DNA from: Prosthecomicrobium pneumaticum | Lineage (GTDB): Bacteria; Pseudomonadota; Alphaproteobacteria; Rhizobiales; Kaistiaceae | NCBI RefSeq assembly: GCF_014199915.1 | Contig: NZ_JACHOO010000007.1 | Location: 124,001 to 188,000 of the forward strand | Direction: 5' to 3' | Length of the DNA stretch: 64,000 bases | Part shown: positions 25,619 to 33,919 of the stretch, in pieces | Layout of the letters: each line of letters begins with the position of its first letter | Numbering within the stretch: the first letter of the stretch is position 1 | The notes under the pieces: model-generated | Database searches by the model: none | What the model was told of the DNA's origin: nothing | The model's input: the letters and a program-made list of their open reading frames with translations, nothing else | Translations under genes and position numbers: made by a program

Positions 25619-26782
25619 ATGTCCGAACGCTCGTCCTCGTCCCGCCTCGCCTTCGTCTCGGGATCCTGCCGCCTACTCGCGGCGACAGCGGCCGAGTTCC
25701 GCGACACCCGGCCTTTCGAGGGACTGTCGATCGGCGTGTCCATCCATCTCGAACCGAAGACCGCCGCACTCATCGAGACGCTCGCCGCCGGCGGCGCGCG
25801 CGTCGTCGCGACCGGCAATCTCAACAGCACGCAGGCCGAGACGGTCGCCCATCTCGCGGCGCAGGGCATCACCGTAATCGGCGGGCCGACCGCGGACCCC
25901 GCCGTGCACGATGCCGACCTCGATGCCGTGGCGGGGGAAAAGCCCGACCTCCTGCTCGACAATGGCGGAGACTTGTTCCTGCGCTATCTCGCGGCGCCCT
26001 GGCCGAACCTCCTCGGCGGCACCGAGGAGACGACGTCGGGCCGGATGCGGCTCGCGCCGCTCCGCGACCGGCTGGCCCTGCCCGTCCTCGTCATCAATGA
26101 CAGCCCGATCAAGCAGTTCGCCGAGAACCGCCACGCCGTCGGGCAGAGCCTCTTCGAGGCCTATCTGCGCTTCACCAACCGCTCGACCAATGGCAAGCGC
26201 GTCACCGTCTTCGGCTACGGCGCCTGCGGCCGCGGCGTCGCCGCCTGTTTCGCGAACGCCTTCGCCCGCGTCTCGGTGGTCGACATCGACCCCGTGACGA
26301 CCCTCGAGGCGCATCTCGACGGCTTCGCGACGCCGCATCGGGACGAAGCGGTGCGCTCGGCCGACGTGATCGTGACGGTGACCGGCGCCGCCGGCGTCCT
26401 CACCGCCGACGATCTGCCGCTTCTGAAGGACGGCGTGATCCTGATGAATGGCGGCCATTTTCCGGTCGAGATCGATGCGGACGGACTCGCGGCCGAGCGG
26501 AGCGTGACAGCGATCGCCCGTTCCGCCGCCGACGACATCGAGACCTTCGCGCTCGACGACGGCCGCGTCTTCCACCTGCTCGGCCGCGGCCACATGGCCA
26601 ATCTCGCCGGGCCGCGGCCGCTCGGCAACACGATCGAATCGATGGATCTCGGCTTCACCCTGCAGGCGCGTTCCCTCGAACGTGTGGCGAAAGGCGGGCT
26701 CGGGGCCGAGAGCTGCGTCGTGCCGGTGCCGGCGGAGATCGACCGCGCGGTGGCGTCGGCCTATCTCGACCTGTGGCGCTGA
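25619..26782 (+). CDS. Divergent S-adenosylhomocysteine hydrolase-like NAD protein
   Basis: A 387-residue protein plainly related to AHCY, which is usually 430-470 residues. Preserved parts are IHLEPKTAALIETL (the His of the substrate pocket), LNSTQAE, GTEETTSG (catalytic Glu), NDSPIK (the catalytic Lys at residue 165), the NAD motif GYGACGRGVA near 199, and GGHFPVEID. Changed parts are LDDGGD, which is LDNGGD here, placing Asn115 where human AHCY has the catalytic Asp131; the equivalent of human Asp190 is Glu169; the GHP loop carrying human His353 reads GPRP; and the C-terminal Lys/Tyr tail that closes on NAD is absent. Start ATG 25619 follows an AGGAG. It probably acts on something other than ordinary SAH. 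Confidence 0.8.
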   Translation: MSERSSSSRLAFVSGSCRLLAATAAEFRDTRPFEGLSIGVSIHLEPKTAALIETLAAGGARVVATGNLNSTQAETVAHLAAQGITVIGGPTADPAVHDADLDAVAGEKPDLLLDNGGDLFLRYLAAPWPNLLGGTEETTSGRMRLAPLRDRLALPVLVINDSPIKQFAENRHAVGQSLFEAYLRFTNRSTNGKRVTVFGYGACGRGVAACFANAFARVSVVDIDPVTTLEAHLDGFATPHRDEAVRSADVIVTVTGAAGVLTADDLPLLKDGVILMNGGHFPVEIDADGLAAERSVTAIARSAADDIETFALDDGRVFHLLGRGHMANLAGPRPLGNTIESMDLGFTLQARSLERVAKGGLGAESCVVPVPAEIDRAVASAYLDLWR

Positions 26783-26789
26783 GTTGGCC

Positions 26790-27437
26790 ATGGCCCACCA
26801 CGACGCCCCCGCCGCGCCGCTCGACGCGCTCGAACCGGGCGCGCCGGAGCTGACGCCGGTGCCCGCAATGCTCGCCGTGCTCGAACGGCGGCGCTCGGTG
26901 CCGCTGCGCGCCTTCGCCGACACGCCGATCGCGGCGGCCGACCTCGCCCGCATGCTCGCCATCGCGGCGCGGGTGCCGGATCACGGCCGGCTGACGCCCT
27001 GGCGCTTCATCGTCGTCGAGGGCGAGGCGCGCGCCGCGGCCGGGCGGCTGCTCGACGCGCTCTATGCCCGGCAGAACCCCGATCTCGCCGAGGCGAAGCG
27101 GGATATGTGGACGGTCTATATGATGCGCGCGCCGGCGACCGTCCTCCTCGTCAGCCGGCCCGATGCCGCGGCGAAGGTGCCGGAATGGGACCAGGTGCTG
27201 TCTGCCGGCTGTGCCGGTATGAACCTCGTCACCGCCGCCGCCGCGCTCGGCTACGCTGCGCAATGGCTGATCAAATGGCCGGGTCGCGATCCGAACGCCG
27301 CGGCGCTGTTCGGCGTCGGCGCCGGCGAGCGGGTCGCCGGCTTCATCCATCTCGGCCGGCCGGCGGCGCGGCAGGCCGACCGGCCGCGTCCGGCCATCGG
27401 GAGCGTCGTGACACACTGGCGGTCGCCGGCCGATTGA
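26790..27437 (+). CDS. Nitroreductase-family FMN protein
   Basis: A 215-residue nitroreductase-fold protein. RRSVPLRAFADTPI leads into the flavin-phosphate-binding start, IAARVPDHGRLTPWRFIVV is the usual core motif, and LVTAAAALGYAAQWL lies at the second FMN contact. The start ATG at 26790 is seven bases after the SAH-hydrolase-like stop, so these are almost certainly co-transcribed. It would give an NAD(P)H-dependent reduction step to the three-gene string. The substrate is unknown. Confidence 0.85.
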   Translation: MAHHDAPAAPLDALEPGAPELTPVPAMLAVLERRRSVPLRAFADTPIAAADLARMLAIAARVPDHGRLTPWRFIVVEGEARAAAGRLLDALYARQNPDLAEAKRDMWTVYMMRAPATVLLVSRPDAAAKVPEWDQVLSAGCAGMNLVTAAAALGYAAQWLIKWPGRDPNAAALFGVGAGERVAGFIHLGRPAARQADRPRPAIGSVVTHWRSPAD

Positions 27438-27494
27438 GGCCGGCGACCGCGTAACCCGGACGCCGGCCGGAAGCGGCGTCCGCCCCGCCGCCGA

Positions 27495-28385
27495 TCAGGC
27501 CGGCGTGCCGAGGGCGGCGCGGTGGGCGGTGAGGAAGTCGGCGACCGAGACCGGCTTGCGGCCGGTCAGCCGCTCCACCGTGTCGGTGACGATGGCGTGG
27601 TGGCCCTGCGCCGCGGCGACGTCGAAGGCGACGAGGCCGTCCACCATCAGCGGCGGCAGGCCGGCGGCGGTCAGCCCCTGGCGAAGCCCCTCGGCCGGTA
27701 CCGGGATGTGCGTCACGGTGCGGCCCGAGAGCGCGGAGACGAGCGCGGCGATCTCGTTCTGCGTCACCGCCGCCGGACCCGTCACGTCGAGAATGGTCCG
27801 CCCGTTCGTGGCGCCGGCGAGCGCGGCGGCAGCCGTGCGGGCGCAGTCGTCGCGCGAGACATAGGAGCGGCCACCCGAGCCGGTCGCGGTGAAGAGCTGG
27901 CCGGTCTCGAGCGCGTGGCCGATGCCGACCAGGATGATCTCGCTGTAGATGTGATCGCGCAGAAAGGTCCAGTCGAGCCCGCTCGCGGCGAGCGCCTGTT
28001 CGGTCCAGTAATGGTCGCCGATCAGGGACGATGTCGGCGTCGGATGGGGCGCCGGCGCCGACAGGTAGACCACATGGGCGACGCCGGCCGCTTCCGCCGC
28101 GGCGACCGCGGCGCGATGCTGGGCGAGACGGCGGCCCGGCGCGTCGAGCGCATCGGTCGACACGAGCAACAGCCGCTCGGCACCCGAGAAGGCCGCAGCG
28201 AGGCTCGCCGGATCGTCGAAATCGGCGCGGCGAACCGCGACGCCCCGCGCCGCGAGATCGGCGAGCGCCTCGGGCTTGCGCGTCGTCGCGATGATCGGAC
28301 CCGCTTCCTGGTCGAGCAGCGTCTCGACCACCTTGCGGCCGAGATGGCCGCCGGCGCCGGTCACGAGCAGAGTGGGCTTGGACAT
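27495..28385 (-). CDS. NmrA-like NAD(P)H-binding reductase (QOR2/YtfG type)
   Basis: A 296-residue atypical SDR. The dinucleotide motif VTGAGGHLGRKV is at residues 8-19, and GVAVRRADFDDPASL and YLSAPAP follow in the NmrA pattern. YtfG-type members reduce quinones with NADPH. The ATG at 28383-28385 gives MSKPTLLVTGAGG. It is transcribed divergently from an HxlR regulator 154 bases away, the classical arrangement of ytfG with its regulator, which suggests induction by electrophiles or quinones. Confidence 0.88.
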   Translation of the reverse strand: MSKPTLLVTGAGGHLGRKVVETLLDQEAGPIIATTRKPEALADLAARGVAVRRADFDDPASLAAAFSGAERLLLVSTDALDAPGRRLAQHRAAVAAAEAAGVAHVVYLSAPAPHPTPTSSLIGDHYWTEQALAASGLDWTFLRDHIYSEIILVGIGHALETGQLFTATGSGGRSYVSRDDCARTAAAALAGATNGRTILDVTGPAAVTQNEIAALVSALSGRTVTHIPVPAEGLRQGLTAAGLPPLMVDGLVAFDVAAAQGHHAIVTDTVERLTGRKPVSVADFLTAHRAALGTPA

Positions 28386-28447
28386 CGGTCTCTCCATCGC
28401 ACGATCCCGGGGTGCCGCGCTGCGCGGCGGTTCGCTCCGGGCCTCAG

Positions 28448-28462
28448 GTTACGCAGGATAAC
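28448..28462. promoter_or_regulatory. Inverted repeat in the divergent reductase/HxlR promoter region
   Basis: GTTA (28448-28451), seven bases, TAAC (28459-28462) is a symmetric element of HxlR-operator size lying between the two divergent genes. A second palindrome, GAAC-N4-GTTC (28488-28499), is nearer the HxlR gene. Either could be the operator; no consensus is secure enough to decide. Confidence 0.4.
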
Positions 28463-28539
28463 TAGGCGGTTGACCGGCGCCTGTTAAGAACGCATGTTCC
28501 GCTCACCAGGGCACACCGAGGGAACCGAGGGGCGGATCG

Positions 28540-28986
28540 ATGGCGGTCACGGTGCTGAGACCGGTTCTCGTCGAGCCGGCGGAGGACCAGTCGGCGGGGC
28601 TCGTTCGTCTCGAAGACATGACGCCGCCCAGTGCGGGGGCGCCCTGCCCGGTGCGCGACGTGCTCGACCGGCTCGGCGACGCCTGGAGCCTGCTCGTCGT
28701 GCTGCGGCTCGGGGTCGGTCCGGCGCGCTTCAACCAACTCCGCCGTTCGGTCGACGGCATTTCGCAGCGCATGCTGACGGTGACGCTGCGAAGCCTCGAA
28801 CGCGACGGCCTCGTCAGCCGCACGGTCTTCCCGACCACCCCGCCGCAGGTCGAATATGCCCTCACCCCGCTCGGCGCCTCGCTGCACGGCCCGATCGGCG
28901 CGCTGAGCCGCTGGGCGAGCATGCATCAGGCGACGATCCAGGACGCCCGCCGCCGCTACGACGGCGCGGCCGCCGCGGCGGAATGA
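28540..28986 (+). CDS. HxlR-family transcriptional regulator
   Basis: A 148-residue winged-helix protein of the HxlR family. The core reads [19 protein letters not shown] (the conserved cysteine at its start is the usual redox or electrophile sensor), then [17 protein letters not shown] and the wing [19 protein letters not shown]. An N-terminal extension of about 35 residues precedes the core, so a start at the in-frame ATG 28618 is also possible. It most likely regulates the divergent NmrA-like reductase and itself. Confidence 0.88.
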   Translation: MAVTVLRPVLVEPAEDQSAGLVRLEDMTPPSAGAPCPVRDVLDRLGDAWSLLVVLRLGVGPARFNQLRRSVDGISQRMLTVTLRSLERDGLVSRTVFPTTPPQVEYALTPLGASLHGPIGALSRWASMHQATIQDARRRYDGAAAAAE

Positions 28987-29134
28987 GGCGGCGCAGCCCG
29001 CGGTGATGCAGGGCGGGCACGCCCCCTCCAAGAACACCCGTCCCCTTGCCGCGCCGGCTTGACCGTCGCCCGGCTTCCGCCGGGTGACGGATGGAGCGGG
29101 TCGCGCCCCGAAGCCCCCACCCGCACGATTATGG

Positions 29135-29279
29135 ATGCCGGCACGGAGGCCGGCATGACGGGTGGAGGGGGTGTTCGGATATCTGACAGGATGGTCGGGA
29201 GAAAGCCGGCAGGGCGGCTCGTAGGCGCAGAGCGTCCGATCTCCCGAGAGCACCCGTCACCCCGGCCTCCGTGCCGGGG
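29135..29279. repeat. REP pair 1 (inverted hairpins)
   Basis: Hairpin with arms ATGCCGGC and GCCGGCAT around loop ACGGAG (29135-29156), and, inverted, a hairpin with arms CCCCGGC and GCCGGGG around the same loop read from the other strand (29260-29279). The segment between is repeated almost unchanged in pairs 2 and 3. Confidence 0.85.
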
Positions 29280-29477
29280 TCCATAATCGCGACGCCGGGC
29301 GAAGGCGCGCGGCGCCGCCGTCCCGCACACCCGTCATTCCGCGCGAGACACAGCCGAGATCCGGGACCGATCACGCAGAGCCCCGTCCCCTTGCCGCGCC
29401 GGCGTGACCGTCGCCCGGCTTTCGCCGGGTGACGAATGGAGAGGACATCCCCGAAGCCCCCACCCGCACGATTATGG

Positions 29478-29622
29478 ATGCCGGCACGGAGGCCGGCATG
29501 ACGGGTGGAGGGGGTGTTCGGATATCTGACAGGATGGTCGGGAGAAAGCCGGCAGGGCGGCTCGTAGGCGCAGAGCGTCCGATCTCCCGAGAACACCCGT
29601 CACCCCGGCCTCCGTGCCGGGG
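29478..29622. repeat. REP pair 2 (inverted hairpins)
   Basis: Second copy of the same two hairpins, at 29478-29499 and 29603-29622, with the same 125-base offset as pair 1. Confidence 0.85.
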
Positions 29623-29810
29623 TCCATAATCGTGACGCCGGGCGAAAGCGCGCGGCGCCGCCGTCCCGCACACCACTGTCCAGGGATTCCCGCCTTCGCG
29701 GGAAGGACGGGTGGGGAGGACGGTTCGCAGGCCGCCGACCGGCACGATCGGGCAGGCTCGCATGACGAATGGAGAGGACATCCCCGAAGCCCCCACCCGC
29801 ACGATCATGG

Positions 29811-29957
29811 ATGCCGGCACGGAGGCCGGCATGACGGGTGGAGGGGGTGTTCGGATATCCGACGGGATGGCGCCGGGAGAAAGCCGGCAGGGCGGCTCGT
29901 AGGCGCAGAGCGTCCGATCTCCCGAGAGCACCCGTCACCCCGGCCTCCGTGCCGGGG
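29811..29957. repeat. REP pair 3 (inverted hairpins)
   Basis: Third copy, hairpins at 29811-29832 and 29938-29957, with a two-base longer interior. A fourth unit keeps only the first hairpin, at 30188-30209. Confidence 0.85.
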
Positions 29958-30257
29958 TCCATAATCGCGACGCCGGGCGAAAGCGCGCGGCGCCGCCGTC
30001 CCGCACACCCGTCATCCTCGCGAAGGCGAGGATCCATCACGCCGGCCGTCCACTGTCCAGGGATTCCCGCCTTCGCGGGAAGGACGGGTGGGGAGGACGG
30101 TTCGCAGGCCGCCGACCGGCACGATCGGGCAGGCTCGCATGACGAATGGAGAGGACATCCCCGAAGCCCCCACCCGCACGATTATGGATGCCGGCACGGA
30201 GGCCGGCATGACGGGCGGAGGGCGGCTCCGAGTATGGCCGGGAGGGCCTCGGCCGCC

Positions 30258-30899
30258 CTACCGCGCCGCCCAGAGCATGCCGCGCAGCAGAATGGTCTTC
30301 ATCTGCGGCACCTGGAATTCCGAGGCGACATGACCGAGCGAGGAGTAGAACACCCGCCCCTCGCCATAGCGCTTCTTCCAGACGACCGGCATGACGACGC
30401 CGTCGATCCAGGGGGCGTGAGCGCCGGTGAAGGTGGTCGTCGCGAGCACCTCGTTCGCCGGGTCGACATGCATGTAATACTGCTCCGACCGGTAGGGGAA
30501 AGAGGCGATCCCCTCCATCACCGGATCGTCCGGGCGGATCACATCGACGGTGTAGTCGATGATGTTGCCCGGATGGGAGACCCACTGGCCGCCCACCATG
30601 AACTGGTACTCGGTGGCCGTGCGGAAGGCGTCGCCCATGCCGCCGTGCCAGCCGGCGATGCCGACGCCGCCGCGCACCGCGGCGGTCAGGTTCTCGACCT
30701 CGCCCTTCTCGATCGTCGCCATGGTGTAGATCGGCACGATCAGGGAATAGTCGCGGATCGCCGGGTCGGCGAAGGCGGCGGTCTCGGTCTCGACACGGAC
30801 GCGAAAGCCCTCGCCCTCGAGCATCTCCTTGACGACGGCCGCCCCTTGCTCCGGCTCGTGCCCGGCCCAGCCGCCCCAGACGATCAAAGCGTCGCGCAT
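30258..30899 (-). CDS. ThuA-like domain protein
   Basis: A 213-residue protein of the ThuA / class I glutamine amidotransferase-like fold. Family signs are ALIVWGGWAGHEPEQGA at the start, GVGIAGWHGGMGDAFRTATEYQFMVGGQWVSHPG in parts, and RVFYSSLGHVASEF near the C-terminus. A GGAGGAACAC precedes the ATG at 30897-30899. It follows a Gfo/Idh/MocA oxidoreductase on the same strand. In rhizobia ThuA acts with the oxidoreductase ThuB in conversion of disaccharides such as trehalose to 3-keto sugars, and this pair could do something similar. Confidence 0.85.
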   Translation of the reverse strand: MRDALIVWGGWAGHEPEQGAAVVKEMLEGEGFRVRVETETAAFADPAIRDYSLIVPIYTMATIEKGEVENLTAAVRGGVGIAGWHGGMGDAFRTATEYQFMVGGQWVSHPGNIIDYTVDVIRPDDPVMEGIASFPYRSEQYYMHVDPANEVLATTTFTGAHAPWIDGVVMPVVWKKRYGEGRVFYSSLGHVASEFQVPQMKTILLRGMLWAAR

Positions 30900-30929
30900 G
30901 TGTTCCTCCACTCCTCAGTATCGCCGCGC

Positions 30930-31070
30930 GAGAGCCTCACTCCGACCCTCTCCCGCAGCCGGAAAGAGGGATCGGCCGCTCTCCCCGCGGAGCCGCGCAC
31001 GGAGGGCGCGGCATAGAGCGCCGATACGAATGCCCCTCCCCGTGCGGGAGAGGGCCGGGGTGAGGCTCTC
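30930..31070. repeat. Long inverted repeat (REP family 2) between the two genes
   Basis: Arms at 30930-30957 and 31043-31070 are 28 bases long and match as inverted repeats at 26 positions, enclosing about 85 bases. They contain CCCTCTCCCGC, also found at 58165-58175. The right arm runs into the stop codon of the Gfo/Idh gene (31069-31071). It could act as a transcript-stabilising hairpin or attenuator between the genes. Confidence 0.75.
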
Positions 31071-32166
31071 ACACGATGTGGCCGTCGACGAGGCTCTCGG
31101 CGAGCGGCGACGGTCGATCCGGCCGGGTCGCGATCTCGACGTGGCGGCCGGTCTGCGATGAGACGCCGATCGCCTCCATCACCTCGAGCACGTGCAGCGC
31201 CAGCGCGCCGCTCGCCCTGTGCGGCCGGCCGTCGCGAATGGCCTGCGCCATCTCGGCGACACCGATCGAGCGCCAGTTGGCGTCGGCGTAAGGATAGCGC
31301 GTCTCGACCGGCGCCCACTGTCCGCCCTTCGGCAGATGCTCGACCGTGCCGCCGAAGAAATTCGGGTCGGGCACGAGGAGCGAGCCCTCGGTGCCGTAGA
31401 TCTCGAGCGGCAGGTGCCGGTGCGCCGCGACGTCGAAACTCATCGTGATCGACACTGCGGCGCCGGAGACGAATTCGAGCATGCCGGAGACATGGGTGGG
31501 CACGTGCACCGGGATCGTCTGTCCGGAGCGCGGCGCGCTGGTGATCGTGCGGGTCTGCCGCGGCGTGGTGGCGATGCCGGTGACACGGGCCACGGGTCCG
31601 AGCAGGTTGACGAGATCGGTGACGTAATACGGACCCATGTCGAGCATCGGGCCGCCGCCGACCTCGTAATAGAAATCCGGAGCGGGATGCCAGCGCTCGT
31701 GGCCCGGACACATGAAGAAGGCGGTGCCGCCGACCGGCGCGCCGATCGCCCCTTCGTCGATCAGCGCCCGCGCGGTCTGATGGGCGCCCCCCAGAAAGGT
31801 GTCCGGCGCGGCGCCGACCCGCAGGCCCCGCGCCGCCGCAGCCGCCATCAGCCGCTCGCCCTCGGCAAAGGCGATGCCGAGCGGCTTCTCGGTATAGACG
31901 TGTTTGCCGGCCTCGAGCGCCCTGAGGCCGACCGCGACATGCGCCTTCGGGATGGTCAGATTGACGAGAATCTCGACCGCCGGATCGGCGAGCAGCGTAT
32001 CGACCGGCACGGCGGAAAGGCCGAATTCCGCGGCGCGGGCTTCCGCCGCCGCCGGATTCATGTCGGCGAGGCCGCGGACCTCCACGATCGGCAGGTTCCG
32101 CATCGCCTTCAGATAGGCGCCGGAGATGTTGCCGCAGCCGATGATGCCGATGCCGACCCGCTTCAC
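31069..32166 (-). CDS. Gfo/Idh/MocA family oxidoreductase
   Basis: A 365-residue NAD(P)-dependent sugar oxidoreductase. The Rossmann motif GIIGCGNISGAYL is near residue 8, and the family signature AGKHVYTEKPLG is near residue 90, with the catalytic Lys in EKP. The C-terminal half is the substrate-binding beta sheet. The start ATG at 32164-32166 gives MKRVGIGIIGCG. Followed by a ThuA-like gene, so a ThuB-like role in sugar oxidation is a reasonable guess. Confidence 0.9.
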   Translation of the reverse strand: MKRVGIGIIGCGNISGAYLKAMRNLPIVEVRGLADMNPAAAEARAAEFGLSAVPVDTLLADPAVEILVNLTIPKAHVAVGLRALEAGKHVYTEKPLGIAFAEGERLMAAAAARGLRVGAAPDTFLGGAHQTARALIDEGAIGAPVGGTAFFMCPGHERWHPAPDFYYEVGGGPMLDMGPYYVTDLVNLLGPVARVTGIATTPRQTRTITSAPRSGQTIPVHVPTHVSGMLEFVSGAAVSITMSFDVAAHRHLPLEIYGTEGSLLVPDPNFFGGTVEHLPKGGQWAPVETRYPYADANWRSIGVAEMAQAIRDGRPHRASGALALHVLEVMEAIGVSSQTGRHVEIATRPDRPSPLAESLVDGHIV

Positions 32167-32310
32167 CGGGCAGTCCTCCCAACCGCGCTGATGTGCGTTC
32201 CTCAGGACCCTTCATTCGACGGAACGGGGTCAAAGTCAAGCTGCCGCGCCGCCGCTTTCCAGAGCGTGGGCGCTCGGCTACAGAGAGGCCGTCCTCCCCG
32301 GGAGCCCATC

Positions 32311-32898
32311 ATGAGCGTCGCCGACCGCGTCCGCATCCGCGAGACCACCCTCCTGTCCGACAATTGGGGAAGGCTCGAGAAAACGGTGTTCGACTGGCGC
32401 CGTTCCGACGGCAGTTGGCAGACCCAGATCCGCGAGACCTATGACCGCGGCGATGGTGCCGCCGTTCTGCCCTATGATCCGGAACGCGGCACGGTGCTGC
32501 TGGTGCGGCAGTTCCGCTTCCCGGCCTTCCGCCGCGGTCATGACGAGCCGCTGCTCGAGGCCTGCGCGGGCCTGCTCGATGCCGACGATCCGGCCGGCTG
32601 TGCGAAGAAGGAGGCCGAGGAGGAACTCGGCATCCGGCTCACCGACGTCGCTTTCGCCATGGCGGCCTTCATGTCGCCCGGCTCGGTGACCGAGCGCCTG
32701 CATCTCTTCACCGCGCGCTATCGGCCCGAGGACCGCATCGGAACCGGCGGCGGCCATGTCGAGGAGGGCGAGGACATCGAGGCCGTCGAACTGCCCTTCG
32801 AGACCGCGCTCGCCATGATCGACACGGGTGAGATCTGCGACGGCAAGACCGTGATGCTGCTGCAGCACATCGCCCTCAAGGGGCTGATGCGCCGCTGA
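32311..32898 (+). CDS. NUDIX hydrolase (GDP-mannose/ADP-sugar pyrophosphatase type)
   Basis: A 195-residue NUDIX enzyme. The box region reads GLLDADDPAGCAKKEAEEEL, with Lys-Glu in place of the usual Arg-Glu but the metal-binding EAEEE intact. The flanking sequences VLLVRQFRFPAF and AFMSPGSVTERLHLFTARY are typical of NudK/NudF sugar-nucleotide pyrophosphatases. The ATG at 32311 gives the standard MSVADRVRIRET start. It stands alone on this strand, and the following glycosyltransferase gene converges on it 13 bases later. Confidence 0.9.
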   Translation: MSVADRVRIRETTLLSDNWGRLEKTVFDWRRSDGSWQTQIRETYDRGDGAAVLPYDPERGTVLLVRQFRFPAFRRGHDEPLLEACAGLLDADDPAGCAKKEAEEELGIRLTDVAFAMAAFMSPGSVTERLHLFTARYRPEDRIGTGGGHVEEGEDIEAVELPFETALAMIDTGEICDGKTVMLLQHIALKGLMRR

Positions 32899-32911
32899 GA
32901 CCCGCCACGCT

Positions 32912-33919
32912 TCAGTCGCCGGTGATGCGCTCGTAGAGCCGCGAGCGCGAGCCGCAGAGGCCGAGCACGCGCCCGGCCGTCCAGCCGAGCGACCGCGCGA
33001 GGTCGACGAGGGCGAGGCCGGGCCGGAACGGCAGCATCAGGACGAGGCCGAGGCTGCCGACGAGCCGCAGCGGCACGACGACGAGAACGTCGAAGGCGAC
33101 CCGCTCCTCGCCGCGCGCCATCTTGCGGCGCAGCGAGACCTTCGACTGGTCCTTGGCGCGGGTGAACTGGTAGGCGAAACTCAACCGCTCGGCCGGCAGC
33201 GTCTCGAACACGAGCGCCTCGGGGGCCCAGGATTTCGACAGGCCGCGCGCCCGCACCTGCTCATCGAAGGCCGCGTCACTGCCGCCGGTGTGGCGCAGGC
33301 TCTCGTCGAAGCGCAGCCCGTGATCGCTGAAGAGCGTGGTGCGCGCCAGCCAGTTATTGGTGACGATCGTGTGCCGGAACGGTCGACCCGAGCGCGCCAT
33401 CGCGGCCATCTGCGCCTCCCGGCGGGCGAGACGCGCCGCGACGCCACGGTGGATCGCCCGCTGCATCGGCCCGAGCCCTGCATCGGGCGGCATGATCCGC
33501 ACGGGTCCGCCGATCAGATCGGCGCCGGAACGGCGGTATTCGGCGACGAGATGAACCAGCCAGTCCCGCGCAACGACCTCGTCGTCGTCGACGAAGGCGA
33601 GCAGGTCGGCACCCCGGGCGAGCGCCTCGTCGATCGCCCGGTTGCGACCGAAGGGAATACCGAGTTCGGTCTCGAGAACGAGGACCAGCTGGCGCCCGCC
33701 GAGTTTCGGCCGCAAGGACTCGATGGTCGCGCGGCTGCGTGCCTGGTGATCGTTCTCGACGATCAGGAACAGCGGCTCGACGCCCGGCGGGGTGTGGCAC
33801 TCGGCAAAGGACTGCAGCAGCGCTCGCAGCATGCGCGGCCTTCGCCGGGTGAGCGCCGCGATGCAGATGCGCAAAGGTCGATGGGGATCGGCGGCGGGAG
33901 GCGTCGGGCCGCGAGCCAT
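32912..33919 (-). CDS. Family 2 glycosyltransferase
   Basis: A 335-residue GT-A fold glycosyltransferase. It has RICIAALTRRRPRMLRALL at the start, a nucleotide-binding region, and the metal-binding DDD in AFVDDDEVVARDWL near residue 117. One hydrophobic segment near the C-terminus (VVVPLRLVGSLGLVLML) suggests membrane attachment. Its start codon overlaps the stop of the upstream gene by one base (TGATG), so translation is coupled to the large glycan enzyme before it. It probably builds a cell-surface polysaccharide; donor and acceptor unknown. Confidence 0.88.
   Translation of the reverse strand: MARGPTPPAADPHRPLRICIAALTRRRPRMLRALLQSFAECHTPPGVEPLFLIVENDHQARSRATIESLRPKLGGRQLVLVLETELGIPFGRNRAIDEALARGADLLAFVDDDEVVARDWLVHLVAEYRRSGADLIGGPVRIMPPDAGLGPMQRAIHRGVAARLARREAQMAAMARSGRPFRHTIVTNNWLARTTLFSDHGLRFDESLRHTGGSDAAFDEQVRARGLSKSWAPEALVFETLPAERLSFAYQFTRAKDQSKVSLRRKMARGEERVAFDVLVVVPLRLVGSLGLVLMLPFRPGLALVDLARSLGWTAGRVLGLCGSRSRLYERITGD

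Larger units (their letters stand above)
29037..30225. repeat. REP/BIME-like mosaic repeat array
   Basis: A non-coding block of about 1.2 kb filling the gap between the HxlR and ThuA genes. A unit recurs four times with its hairpin starting at 29135, 29478, 29811 and 30188 (periods 343, 333 and 377 bases), the last truncated. Each full unit holds two hairpins of one REP type in opposite orientation, about 125 bases apart, plus variable inserts with other hairpins: arms TTCCCGC/GCGGGAA at 29687-29704 and 30064-30081, and arms ATCCTCGC/GCGAGGAT at 30014-30033. Flanks ending in GACGGGTGGAG or GACGAATGGAG recur. Open frames here are shadows of the repeats. Confidence 0.88.

Noticed and set aside
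28488-28499. GAAC-N4-GTTC resembling a Gram-positive LexA box
   Set aside because: Alphaproteobacterial LexA uses a direct GTTC-N7-GTTC; here an HxlR or unrelated site is more likely.
29037-30225. Possible CRISPR array
   Set aside because: Repeat period is 333-377 bases with hairpins inside the unit and near-identical interiors. There are no short repeats with unique spacers and no cas genes.
29838-31016. Long plus-strand open frames of up to 392 residues over the repeat array and the ThuA gene
   Set aside because: They consist of translated REP units and the complement of a real gene, with no family similarity and no ribosome site.
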